Under the pieces are notes generated by a model. It was not told the origin of the DNA. It saw only the letters and a program-made list of their open reading frames with translations, and did no database searches. The position numbers and the translations under genes are program-made. From assembly GCF_018678075.1 (NCBI RefSeq), contig NZ_JAHHIR010000005.1, forward strand, positions 124,001-188,000: a DNA stretch of 64,000 bases, given 5' to 3'. Position 1 is the stretch's first letter; every line of letters starts with the position of its first letter. This stretch comes from Epibacterium ulvae (GTDB lineage Bacteria > Pseudomonadota > Alphaproteobacteria > Rhodobacterales > Rhodobacteraceae). Shown here one piece after another: positions 20,110-28,627 of this stretch.

Positions 20110-20140
20110 AAAACGCTGCGCTATCTCGCAGCGTTTTTTT
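20110..20140 (+). terminator. rho-independent terminator after bactofilin
   Basis: Perfect 9-bp stem (AACGCTGCG / CGCAGCGTT), 6-base loop, seven T at the end. Confidence 0.92.
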
Positions 20141-20160
20141 ATTTATGGCACGCCATAAAT
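20141..20160. repeat. 20-bp palindrome right after the bactofilin terminator
   Basis: ATTTATGGC-AC-GCCATAAAT: two perfect 9-bp arms around a 2-base centre. It follows the terminator T tract immediately and begins the AT-rich spacer before the RTX gene. It may be an operator or a remnant of a repeat element. Confidence 0.6.
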
Positions 20161-20550
20161 AACACGAGGAACGAAACGGCAGCTTATTCTGGCAAATTTT
20201 GACTCGCATAGCCTTCAATTAACGGCACTCACTGTGCATGTTGTGTGCGCCCACTAGATCACAATCGCGTGCATTTCTACCAAAGATCAGTCACCCATCC
20301 TGTTCTTCAAATGAAACAGTCATTCAATACGTTCTGCGCATGTTCGAAAAATTTCATTCTGACATGCACAGGGCATTGAAAAGAAACACTGTTCACTAAA
20401 TCAACATCACCACACGCCTAATAAATAGATTATACACCCAATATTTAACCAGTATCTTTTTTGTAACACCGTCCAATTTTGGACAAATTGACTTGGTTAA
20501 AAACTGGTAACCGCCTTAAAATTAAAAATCCGTTTAACTCAGGACTTAAA
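20161..20550. other. AT-rich leader of the RTX gene
   Basis: About 390 bases, clearly more AT-rich than the rest of the window, with no coding ORF. It must contain the promoter of the RTX gene. The composition shift, shared with the first half of the RTX gene, hints at horizontal acquisition of this block. Confidence 0.5.
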
Positions 20551-22134
20551 ATGGCAGACGTAACATTTTCCCCGCCCTTCGATTTGTATGATATTCTGGA
20601 TGCGGGCACCCCGTTGGAGTTTTTGATCCAAAGCCCCGACGTGACGCTAACCACAACAAACACGACGCTTCGGATAGAGGGCAACAGCAACGGGACCTTC
20701 GGTGGGCATTTCTTAACCGCAACGGGCAACTTCACCGCCGAAGACATCTCGAGCTGGACCGTCACAAGCGTGACATATGGTGTAGAGGGCGTCCCCTTCC
20801 TTGCTGTTTCCGACATAGACCTGACCGGCGGGCAATTCCTGGAAGCAGCGGACGGCATGGAAATCTTGGAAATACTGTTGGGTGAGGACGACAACATAGT
20901 CGTGGATACCAACGCCTCTTTTACAACGGTGGAAGGTTTTCAAGGAAACGACACGATCACATTATCTGATCAGTCAGAAGATGTGTTCGGCGGACAAGGT
21001 ACAGATCGGGTCATCATCAACGCCTCTTTTGACGACGTGGACTTCGAATCCAGTTTTCCAGGCATCTTAGAAGTCGTTGGGCCCGATGCCGTTTCCGACA
21101 CATTGGTTAACGTTGAAATCTTGCAGTTTCTGGACCAGACGCTCGCCATCAATGTCAGTGGCAACTCTGATGATGTCCTCGAAGGGAACGCCATTGCCGG
21201 AGTTTCAAATGACCTAATCCTGGGGCAGGATGGAGATGACAGTATCAGAGGGTTTTCCGGGAACGATAACCTTGCTGGAGGGAACGGCAACGATATAGTC
21301 TTGGGTGACTCCGGAAGAGACCTCATTGCCGGTGGTACAGGCAGCGACCTCATTCAAGGCGGAAATGGCCGTGATACGATATTTGGTCAAGGCGGCAGCG
21401 ATAGCTTATTCGGTAACTCTGGGAACGATCGCATCTCTGGCGGCGGCGGCGATGATACCGTATTCGGAGGGGCAAACAACGATACTTTACTTGGTGGCTC
21501 GGGGGCGGATCAACTTTCGGGAGCACGCGGCAACGACCAAATATTTGGGGGGGGTGGCAATGACCTCTTGTCAGGAGGTGGTGGCAACGATGTTCTGAGA
21601 GGCGCACGTGGTCGCGACACGTTGAATGGCGGCAATGGCGACGATGAATTGTCTGGTCAGGCAGGTTCGGACCGCATCCTTGCAGGGAATGGCAACGACG
21701 TCGTTAATGGTGGTCAGAACCGTGACGTCTTGTTCGGCGGCAACGGCCAAGACGACGTCTCAGGCGGTAGCGGAAATGACCGACTGTTTGGCGGCCGCGG
21801 CGACGACACACTTTCGGGAAACCTGGGCAACGACAACCTGCGTGGCGCAGGTGGCGACGACAGTATCGTAGGCGGCAGAGGCAATGACACTCTGACGGGC
21901 GGCAACGGCAACGATACCTTTGCCTTTAACTCGCGTCGGGACGGCGATAACCTGATTACCGACTTTGAGGTTGGTGAGGATCAATTCGACATCAACGCAG
22001 GCGCATCTCAACTGTCCGATCTGAGTTTCGCAAACGAGAACGGCGGGACGTTGATTACCTATGCCAACACCTCTATTTTTGTCGAAGGCGTCACATCCTC
22101 CGACCTGAATGATTCCGACAACTTCTTGTTCTAA
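20551..22134 (+). CDS. RTX beta-roll protein, type I secretion substrate (527 aa)
   Basis: I start at ATG 20551 (AGGAC upstream), not at 20479. There is no N-terminal signal peptide. Residues 1-224 form an unrecognised domain rich in Thr/Asp/Gly. Residues 225-458 are 26 consecutive RTX nonapeptides (GGxGxDxLx) without a break in phase, which should bind calcium and fold as one long parallel beta-roll. The C-terminal 70 residues (FNSRRDGDNLITDFEVGED and a hydrophobic FLF end) match the usual RTX tail and type I secretion signal. No ABC exporter is in the window. Probably extracellular or surface-bound. Codon use and AT content differ from the neighbours. Confidence 0.9.
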   Translation: MADVTFSPPFDLYDILDAGTPLEFLIQSPDVTLTTTNTTLRIEGNSNGTFGGHFLTATGNFTAEDISSWTVTSVTYGVEGVPFLAVSDIDLTGGQFLEAADGMEILEILLGEDDNIVVDTNASFTTVEGFQGNDTITLSDQSEDVFGGQGTDRVIINASFDDVDFESSFPGILEVVGPDAVSDTLVNVEILQFLDQTLAINVSGNSDDVLEGNAIAGVSNDLILGQDGDDSIRGFSGNDNLAGGNGNDIVLGDSGRDLIAGGTGSDLIQGGNGRDTIFGQGGSDSLFGNSGNDRISGGGGDDTVFGGANNDTLLGGSGADQLSGARGNDQIFGGGGNDLLSGGGGNDVLRGARGRDTLNGGNGDDELSGQAGSDRILAGNGNDVVNGGQNRDVLFGGNGQDDVSGGSGNDRLFGGRGDDTLSGNLGNDNLRGAGGDDSIVGGRGNDTLTGGNGNDTFAFNSRRDGDNLITDFEVGEDQFDINAGASQLSDLSFANENGGTLITYANTSIFVEGVTSSDLNDSDNFLF

Positions 22135-22195
22135 GGTCGCTTTTCCTGCACGCTTAAGCACATCGGCTTTCGCGTGCAGGCACGAATGTATCGCT

Positions 22196-23647
22196 CTACC
22201 TCAAAGTTTTGATCGCGGGGTAAAGCGTGCGAAAATTTTGATAGGCCGCGTCGTACTGCGCGGCCTTTTCTGCGTCCGGGTCAATCACCGCGCGCGCTTT
22301 TGGTGGGGTCATCACAGCCTCGGGGTTTGCGCCAGTATCGGCGGCAATTGCCAGTCGCGCGGCCCCCAACGCAGCGCCAAAGGCTCCGCCTTCGGGCAGG
22401 GTCAGTGGCACATCCAGGCAGGTGGCAATCAACCGCAACCAATAGGGTGACGCCACGCCGCCCCCCACGGCCATGACCTGATCCAGCTGGGCCCCAGTGG
22501 ATTGCAGCGCTTCCAGACTGTCGCGCAGACCAAAGGCTACGCCCTCCAGGATCGCCTGTGTCATGTCCAGACGGGTGCTTGCGGCCTCTAACCCCAGAAA
22601 ACCGCCACGGATATTGGCGTCATTGTGCGGTGTGCGTTCACCGCTGAGGTATGGCAGGAACTGCACGCGAGCGGGATCGCGCAATGTCTCGGGCAGCGCG
22701 CCTGTCAACTCCGCCGGTGTGGCACCACAGATACCTGCAAACCAGCCGAGGCTGCTGGCCGCCGACAGCATAACCCCCATTTGATACCACCGCCCCGGCA
22801 CCGCATGGCAAAATGTATGCAGCGCGGTGTCCGGCGCTGGAAAATAGCCATCCCGCGCGGCCATCAAAACGCCGGACGTACCAAGGGAGACAAACCCCTG
22901 CCCCTCACCCAAGGCGCCAATCCCACAGGCGGCGGCCGCATTGTCACCGGCACCGCCAGCCACAACCACAGGACCCGCCAGCCCCCAGTCCCGGCGCAAA
23001 ATCTCGCGCAATTGGCCGCCCGGCGCGCTGCCCTCAACCACCTCCGCCATCTGATCGCGCCGCATGCCACCTGCGGCCAGCAGATCGGAGGACCAGCATC
23101 GCGCGCCCACATCCAACCAGGAGGTGCCGGATGCATCCGACAGGTCCGAGACATAGCCGCCGGTCAGATAGAAATTCAGGTAGGCGGCCGGCAACAAAAC
23201 CTTGGCCACTTTGGTAAAAGTCTCGGGCTCATGGCGTTCCACCCAGCGCAGCTTGGGCGCGGTAAAACCGGGAAAGACGATATTGCCGGACAATTCGCGC
23301 ACCCCGGCGGTCTGATCCAGGATTGCAGCCTCAGCCTCAGATCGGGTGTCGTTCCACATGATGCAGGGGCGCAAAACCGCGCCGTCTTGATCCAGCAAAA
23401 CCGCGCCATGCATATGGCCGGACACCGCAATCCCGCGCAGGCTTTGAAAGGCCGGATGCTTCGCGCGCAGCTCTGCAACCGCGTCCTCAAGCGCTGTGAT
23501 CCAGTCCTTGGGGTCCTGTTCGGACCAGCCGCGATGGGGATGGGAAAACCCGTAGGCCCGCTCGGTCGTGGCGATCACCGCGCCATCGGCGCCAACCAGC
23601 AAGACGCGCAGGCCTGAGCTGCCAAGATCAATCCCCAAATAGGCCAT
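22196..23647 (-). CDS. xylB: xylulokinase
   Basis: A FGGY-family sugar kinase of 483 residues that phosphorylates D-xylulose to xylulose 5-phosphate. The N-terminus has the ATP/Mg phosphate loop GIDLGSSGLRVLL. The sugar-site region has SGHMHGAVLLD and CIMWNDTRSEAEA, the xylulokinase pattern. The FGGY signatures appear as GNIVFPGFTAPKLRWVERHEP and the C-terminal GVAFGLRDSLEAL with AVGGGVASPYW. No xylA or pentose transporter lies next to it, so here it stands alone. It converges on the RTX gene, with a 9-bp hairpin at 22145-22180 between them. Confidence 0.93.
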   Translation of the reverse strand: MAYLGIDLGSSGLRVLLVGADGAVIATTERAYGFSHPHRGWSEQDPKDWITALEDAVAELRAKHPAFQSLRGIAVSGHMHGAVLLDQDGAVLRPCIMWNDTRSEAEAAILDQTAGVRELSGNIVFPGFTAPKLRWVERHEPETFTKVAKVLLPAAYLNFYLTGGYVSDLSDASGTSWLDVGARCWSSDLLAAGGMRRDQMAEVVEGSAPGGQLREILRRDWGLAGPVVVAGGAGDNAAAACGIGALGEGQGFVSLGTSGVLMAARDGYFPAPDTALHTFCHAVPGRWYQMGVMLSAASSLGWFAGICGATPAELTGALPETLRDPARVQFLPYLSGERTPHNDANIRGGFLGLEAASTRLDMTQAILEGVAFGLRDSLEALQSTGAQLDQVMAVGGGVASPYWLRLIATCLDVPLTLPEGGAFGAALGAARLAIAADTGANPEAVMTPPKARAVIDPDAEKAAQYDAAYQNFRTLYPAIKTLR

Positions 23648-23798
23648 GCCGCCTTCCCCCTTTTGAACTTGGGCGACGCTAGCGCCATGCTGGCCCCAGC
23701 CTCAAGCGGGAAAATCAGCCACATGGAAAAAACCGCGCCGGATCTCTCCCACGCGGTCTTGGTCTCATTCTCGCAGGACTTGGGTCACAAACCGCCTT

Positions 23799-25154
23799 TT
23801 AAGCGCGGCGACGACGGCGCAGGACCGTCAGGCCACCCAATCCGCCCAACAACAGCAGACCACCGGCCGGCAACGGCACCGGCGCGATTGCGGCAAAATC
23901 GCTAAAGGCAAAAGTGCCATCGTTCAAAAGAATGTTGTCGAAGTCTTCAAAGAACACCCGCGCTCCAAATCCGGCGTCCAGTGAAAATAGATCTTCGGAC
24001 ACGAAATTGATATCGAACAGTTTCGTGAAATCATCCGAAGTAAAGGGATCCGGGTTGAACAGGCTCAGCGTGTCCACCCCAGTGCCGCCGACAAAGGTCG
24101 CGCCATTGGTCTGGAACCAGTCGCCGCTGAAAATATTCACCCCATCGCCAAGCAGCGCCAGCGTGTTGTCGCCTTCGCCGAAATAGACATCGCCACCCAG
24201 AACCACCTCGGAGGAACGCACCTCAAAAATGTCGTTCATATCGCCAAGGAATACGTCGCCAAAAATACTGGCGCGGTCGTTCAACTGCAGCAGATCCTCA
24301 CCATCGCCCAAATTGGCCGCTACCCCGGAATGCCCCAGCAAAGACGAGGTATCGTGCAGCGTAACAAATTGCGACGATGTATTGGCCGCATCGGTTTCAA
24401 TCCCAATCTGGCCCTGGATGATCCCGCTGCCCCGGTTCTGAACAAAGCTGATCTCGGCGGTGTCATCATCCCCGTCCAGCTCAATCGCGTCAAAATCGAT
24501 GCCATCGCCCAGGTTGGAGAAGATCAATCCGTCCTGGTTGATGATGGTGCCGGAATCCAGGTCAATTGCATCCTGAGGGTCGCCGACGTCAGTACCGGTG
24601 TTTTGCAGGAAACCTTCGTTAAAAATCGTGGCCCGACGTCCCGCCTTTACCGCATCGTCACCGGCAAAAATCGATGCGCCCGCGCGGTTGATCACTTCGG
24701 CATCGTCGTCTGCATTGATGCCTTCGTCGGTGGCTTGGATCCAGCCGCGGTTGTCAACCAACAGGCCATTGCCGGCCTGGATCGCGTCATCATCTGCTGA
24801 GATGAAATGCGAGTTGAAGACTTGCCCGTCATTATCCAGATGAATGGCATCTTCACCCAAAAGACCCAGAACCGAGCCGCCGGCGTTGACCTCGATCACC
24901 GCGTCATCATCCAGCTCGATGGTATGCTCACCACTGCTGAGGTTGCTGACAATCGTGCCTGCGTTGACCGTGACGGTCACATCGTCCAGATTGCCTGTGC
25001 CCAGAAACTCCTGGCTCACACCGTCGGTATCTATGCCGCTGCAGGTGACCACGTCTCCGTCATCGGGAACGCCTGGCAGGCATTGCGCAAACGCCGGTCC
25101 GGACAACATGATCAAGGTAACCGCCGTGCTGGCCCTGAAATACACAGACATCAT
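23799..25154 (-). CDS. VPLPA-CTERM surface protein with repetitive beta-helix (451 aa)
   Basis: A signal peptide (about residues 1-23, ending PAFA-QC) leads into a repetitive passenger of Asp/Asn/Gly-rich beta-strands (INADDDAEVINR, SIFAGDDAVKAGRR, NDRASIFGDVFLGD), probably a right-handed beta-helix. The C-terminus is a textbook VPLPA-CTERM sorting signal: VPLPAGG, a hydrophobic segment and a run of five Arg. In known systems such tails are recognised and cleaved by an exosortase (the XrtD-type specificity for VPLPA). No exosortase is in the window. The protein is a paralogue of the broken gene at 25497-29318. It is likely exported and processed at the cell surface. Confidence 0.9.
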   Translation of the reverse strand: MMSVYFRASTAVTLIMLSGPAFAQCLPGVPDDGDVVTCSGIDTDGVSQEFLGTGNLDDVTVTVNAGTIVSNLSSGEHTIELDDDAVIEVNAGGSVLGLLGEDAIHLDNDGQVFNSHFISADDDAIQAGNGLLVDNRGWIQATDEGINADDDAEVINRAGASIFAGDDAVKAGRRATIFNEGFLQNTGTDVGDPQDAIDLDSGTIINQDGLIFSNLGDGIDFDAIELDGDDDTAEISFVQNRGSGIIQGQIGIETDAANTSSQFVTLHDTSSLLGHSGVAANLGDGEDLLQLNDRASIFGDVFLGDMNDIFEVRSSEVVLGGDVYFGEGDNTLALLGDGVNIFSGDWFQTNGATFVGGTGVDTLSLFNPDPFTSDDFTKLFDINFVSEDLFSLDAGFGARVFFEDFDNILLNDGTFAFSDFAAIAPVPLPAGGLLLLGGLGGLTVLRRRRRA

Positions 25155-25496
25155 TCAATTCCTTACAGTCAAATGAATTACTAACGTGGTGGCACGCACA
25201 TGAAGTGCCAGATATTCGTCACAAATTTATGTCGCATTTTAGAAATTGAGTTGCACAACTAAAAGTGGCAAACGTAGTGAATTCACTATGAATTGATCGC
25301 ACGACGCCCCTTTGATGGGCATCACCGCCGTAACACAGGGAAACCGCGCCGCGAACCTCTCGACGCGGCTGCTGACAATGCCGGCGTTTTGGTTGCGTGT
25401 GTCGGAGTTGCAAGAGGTTACAGCCCCCAACAACCGGCCGTTCAGACGCGCAAACCTGTCCCCCGCGCGCCTGTGGTTTGCTTCAGTCGGCTGTGA
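25155..25496. other. spacer between the two VPLPA-CTERM genes
   Basis: About 340 bases. The right two thirds are GC-rich with scattered short ORFs that show no family resemblance; the left third is AT-rich and should carry the promoter of the intact gene at 23799-25154. No terminator with a clear T tail was found. Confidence 0.4.
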
Positions 25497-25935
25497 TCAC
25501 GCGGCTTGCGTGCGGCGGCGGCGACGTCGCGGAGCCCCCAATCCCGCTAACCAGCATAACGCCTCCTGCCGGCAACGGAACCGGAGCCTCATCCACAAAG
25601 TCGCTGACTGTAAAAGCGCCATCGGCAAACAGGAATTGCTCAAACCCGCCAAAAGCGAACTGCTTTTCCCCGTCGATATTCAGGCTGAGGGTATCTTGCG
25701 AGAACAGCGTCACACAGCCAAAGGTCGAGAATTCAGCCGCAGTGAAATCCACCAGCTCGAGCGCATCCTCACCATCATCACCCCAAAAGGTGGCCAGATC
25801 ATCGCTCAACCAACCGCCTTCCGACAGATCAACCAGGTTGTTTCGGTCGAAAACCTGCAAAAGGTCATTGCCTTCGCCAAAAAACACATCGCTGGTCATG
25901 GCAACCGGCCCGTACTGAGTTGCGTCCGTGACACT
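25497..25935 (-). pseudogene. C-terminal fragment of a disrupted VPLPA-CTERM protein
   Basis: The minus-strand translation (SVTDATQYGPVAMTSDVFF, GEGNDLLQVFDRNN, FADGAFTVSDFVDEAPVPLPAGG) aligns by eye with the second half of the intact paralogue at 23799-25154 (compare GGDVYFGEGDNTLALL). A one-base frameshift in the hydrophobic part of the sorting signal removes the Arg-rich end. In the +1 frame the tail is restored as GAPRRRRRRTQAA with a stop at 25497-25499. The upstream end runs into the insertion at about 25.95-26.03 kb; the matching N-terminal piece lies at 28628-29318. So one ancestral gene appears cut in two and further decayed. Confidence 0.8.
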
Positions 25936-26027
25936 GGGCTCTTGGACGAAGCCGCTCGCGCGGCACTGGCGTTTGTGGCAGTTGTTGATTTCCCCTGATA
26001 GACCTGCGGGTTTTGCGATTTGGCTGA

Positions 26028-26065
26028 CCTGTTTGACGATTGAGGTTTCTCAATCGTCAAACAGG
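26028..26065. repeat. 38-bp perfect palindrome before the recombinase start
   Basis: Two exact 17-bp arms (left CCTGTTTGACGATTGAG) with a GTTT loop. The right arm runs into the recombinase Shine-Dalgarno AGGAGG (26063-26068), so an RNA hairpin would hide half of that site. It may be an element-end structure, a translational control hairpin, or both. Confidence 0.85.
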
Positions 26066-26073
26066 AGGATTTC

Positions 26074-26988
26074 ATGGTCAACGAGAGAACTACACCGCTT
26101 CGCGAGCGGATGATCGAGGACATGCGCATTTGGGTTCTGGGGCACTAATCCCAGAGATCGCATATCCGGGCGGTAGAGGATTTTGCTTCGTTTCTGGGGC
26201 ATTCACCGGATACGGCCACGCGTGAGGAACTTCGCGCCTATCAACTTCACATGACGAACACCCAGGTCACTCCCTCAGCCTGCAACGCCCGCTTCACTGC
26301 TTTGCGTTTCTTTTTCTCGATGCCCTGCGGGCGTGATGAGGTGAAGACGTACATGCAATTTCGCACCGAGCCGCGCAAGCTACCAACAGTGCTGAGTTTC
26401 GAGGAGGTCTCCGAACTTCTGACCCTAGCTCCGGGTCCCGGGCTCAAGTATCGCGCGGCACTCAGTATCTCTTATGGCGCGGGACTGCGCGCCTCCGAGG
26501 TTTGCAACCTCACGACTGGCGATATCGACAGCAATCGGATGTTGATCCACGTCGACCAGGGCAAGGGGCGCAAGGATCGCAAGGTCATGCTGTCACCGGG
26601 CTCGCTCGACCTGTTGCGTGACTACTGGTGTGAGGCACGGCCCAAAGGGTGGATGTTCCCAGGTAAACCCAAGATCAATCCGATCTCACCGCGTCAATGC
26701 AACCGGGCATTTACATCAGCCAAGCACCCTCTCACCGCTGCAAGCAGCGACTACTGGGCAGGGATCACCAAGCCCGCAACACTTCACACGTTGCGGCACA
26801 GCTTTGCCACCCATCTGCTGGAAGCAGGGACGGATGTGCGGGCCATTCAGGTGCTGCTTGGCCATGCCAAGCTGACGACCACAGCCCAATACACCAAAGT
26901 CGCCACAAAGATGATCCGGGGTACGACCAGCCCGTTTGAAGCCCTCAAACAGTTGAACCTCCAGACCCGCAAAAAGCGACCGGAGTGA
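26074..26988 (+). pseudogene. tyrosine recombinase/integrase with premature stop
   Basis: The natural start is ATG 26074 behind AGGAGG. The same frame carries a TAA at 26146-26148 after 24 codons, then stays open to 26988. Residues after the stop (SQRSHIRAVEDFASFLGHSP) are the family's N-terminal SAM-like core-binding domain, so the stop truncates a real gene. The catalytic domain is otherwise intact: Arg in GAGLRASEVCNL, Lys in GKGRKDRK, HTLRHSFATHLLE, LLGHAKLTTTAQYTKV with the nucleophilic Tyr. A short internal insert (PLTAASSDYW) precedes the HxxR box compared with relatives I recall. Translation from an internal ATG at 26251 would lack the N-terminal DNA-binding part. Confidence 0.85.
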
Positions 26989-26998
26989 CGGACAGGGA

Positions 26999-28213
26999 TT
27001 GCCGCGCGCAAGGCTGGAGGTCGCTGACATATTTCGCAAGCATGGTCCCGCGTGGCGGCAGGCCAATGAAGGGCATATCAGCCTGTCCCAGCTCAAAGTG
27101 ATGTCCGCGATAGAAGCCTGCCGGACCGAGGCGCTCGGCGGGCATGTGGCAGCCTGCACCAAATGCGACCACCAGCACATCGCGTACAATTCCTGCAAGA
27201 AACGGCATTGCCCGAAATGTCAGGGACCTGCGGCGCGCGACTGGATGGCGGCGCGGGCCAAAGGCTTGCTGCCCGTGGAGTATTTCCATGTGGTCTTAAC
27301 CCTGCCAGCCGTCCCTCTCATCGTTTGCAATCAAACGACTGCCAGTCAGTGAATTGCCCGCATCGCCCTCTGGAATAAGCGGGCGGTCTACGGCCTGCTG
27401 TTTAGGGCGTCCGCCGAGAACCGTGATCACCATCGCCGCTGATCCCAAGCGCATGGGTGCTCGTATCGGCATGACCAGCGTGCTGCAGACTTGGGGATCT
27501 GCGCTGACGCACCATCCCCACATTCACATGATCGTCCCGGGCGGCGGCCTGTCACCGGGTGGCATTCGGTGGATCGCCGGCCAGCCGGGCTTCTTCCTGC
27601 ATGTGCGGGTGCTGTCACGGCTGTTCCGCCGCCTGTTCATCGAAGGGTTGATGGCGTTGCATTGCTCGGGTGATCTGGCGTTCTATAGTGACCCAAAAGG
27701 GCTGGCTGAGACCTGTGAATGTGCAAACTGGTTGGCCCCGTTACGCAAAATTGAATGGGTGGTCTATGCCAAACCACCGTTCGGCGGACCCGAGGCAGTT
27801 CTAGCCTACCTCAGTCGTGACACGCACCGTGTCGCGATCTCGAACCTGCGCCTCTTCAGCGCCAATGCAAACACCGTAGCCTTCCGATGGAAGGACTATC
27901 GCATCAAGAGCGGTGCACCACTGCCTAGCAGTGGTTTGCGCAGCACAACCACGAGAGGGCGGCAAAAAGGTGATGCACCTGACAAAGGACGAATTCATCC
28001 GCCGTTTCCTGATGCATGTTCGACCCCCTTCTCGGGCATCTAAACATGCCCTGCCAGACAATGGGCGGATTCCACCGGATCCGGCACTATGGCCTGCTGG
28101 CGTCCGCGCAACGCAAGGTCAATATTGCCAAGGTCCGAGCCCTGATTGGGGCGAGCGCACCAGAGCAAAAAACTCTGCCCGAGGATGATCCCACATCACT
28201 CACATTGCGGTAA
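26999..28213 (+). pseudogene. IS91-family transposase, multiply frameshifted
   Basis: Piece 1 (26999-27320) has the N-terminal zinc ribbon (CTKCDHQHIAYNSCKKRHCPKC). A stop follows after VVLTLPA, an extra base near 27420 breaks the next segment (LWNKRAVYGLLFRASAE), and piece 2 (to about 27920) carries the HUH metal motif HHPHIHMIV and the Y2 region. In the Y2 motif the second Tyr is Asp (YLSRDTHRVAIS instead of the usual YLSRYTHR). Two further frameshifts lie before the C-terminus (KDEFIRRFLMHV and GGFHRIRHYGLLAS). The enzyme cannot be made in full and would lack one catalytic Tyr anyway. Confidence 0.88.
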
Positions 28214-28627
28214 CCATGTCCCTGTTGTGGTGGCTCGATGCTGATCATCGAAACGTTCAAGCGCGGCCAGGCTTCCCGATCCCGCGCTCAACCAAGGAAA
28301 CAGGCCGCATGACAAAACACCTGATCATACTGCATATTCCTGACCGGTTGGCTCAGCCACACCGGCCAAAGTCCCTTGTACTTAGCGATCCGGGAGGTCG
28401 CGCAAAAGCAGCAAATCGACAGCGACCCCGGCCAATTCTAGGGCAAGCCCGCTTGCCGAATGCCGAAACAGCCACCTTCCTATCTAAAGAACAACGCATC
28501 CGCAGCAGCTTCAAACCCAGCCCACAGTGCTCTTTCCCCATAGATACCGCCCAGCCCCAGCGGCTTCCAACTTGGGAGACTTTCCAACACGAGCCACAGT
28601 CGAGCAAAGAAGAGAAGCTGCGCGCTG
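28214..28627. other. right-end non-coding part of the IS91-type element
   Basis: About 410 bases follow the transposase remnant before the interrupted gene resumes. No conserved ORF is seen. In IS91 elements the origin end (oriIS) lies downstream of the transposase, so this stretch should contain it; I cannot place it exactly. Confidence 0.4.

Larger units (their letters stand above)
26028..28627 (+). mobile_element. degenerate IS91-type element with an upstream tyrosine recombinase
   Basis: The block between the two VPLPA gene fragments contains a tyrosine recombinase gene followed by an IS91-family Y2 transposase gene in the same orientation, a recurrent pairing in alphaproteobacterial IS91 elements. 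The right limit is placed where the interrupted gene resumes (AANLG, minus strand, 28628). The left limit is uncertain between about 25.94 and 26.03 kb, and I mark it at a 38-bp palindrome. IS91 elements move by rolling circle and leave no target duplication, so none is expected. Both genes carry disabling mutations. Confidence 0.75.

Noticed and set aside
21223-21924. Repetitive DNA of the RTX gene as non-coding repeats
   Set aside because: The repeat is at protein level (nonapeptides) with varied codons, so it is a coding beta-roll, not a DNA repeat family.
22625-23617. 330-codon plus-strand ORF opposite xylB
   Set aside because: Shadow ORF of the GC-rich xylB gene; Gln/Pro/Arg-rich translation without family resemblance.
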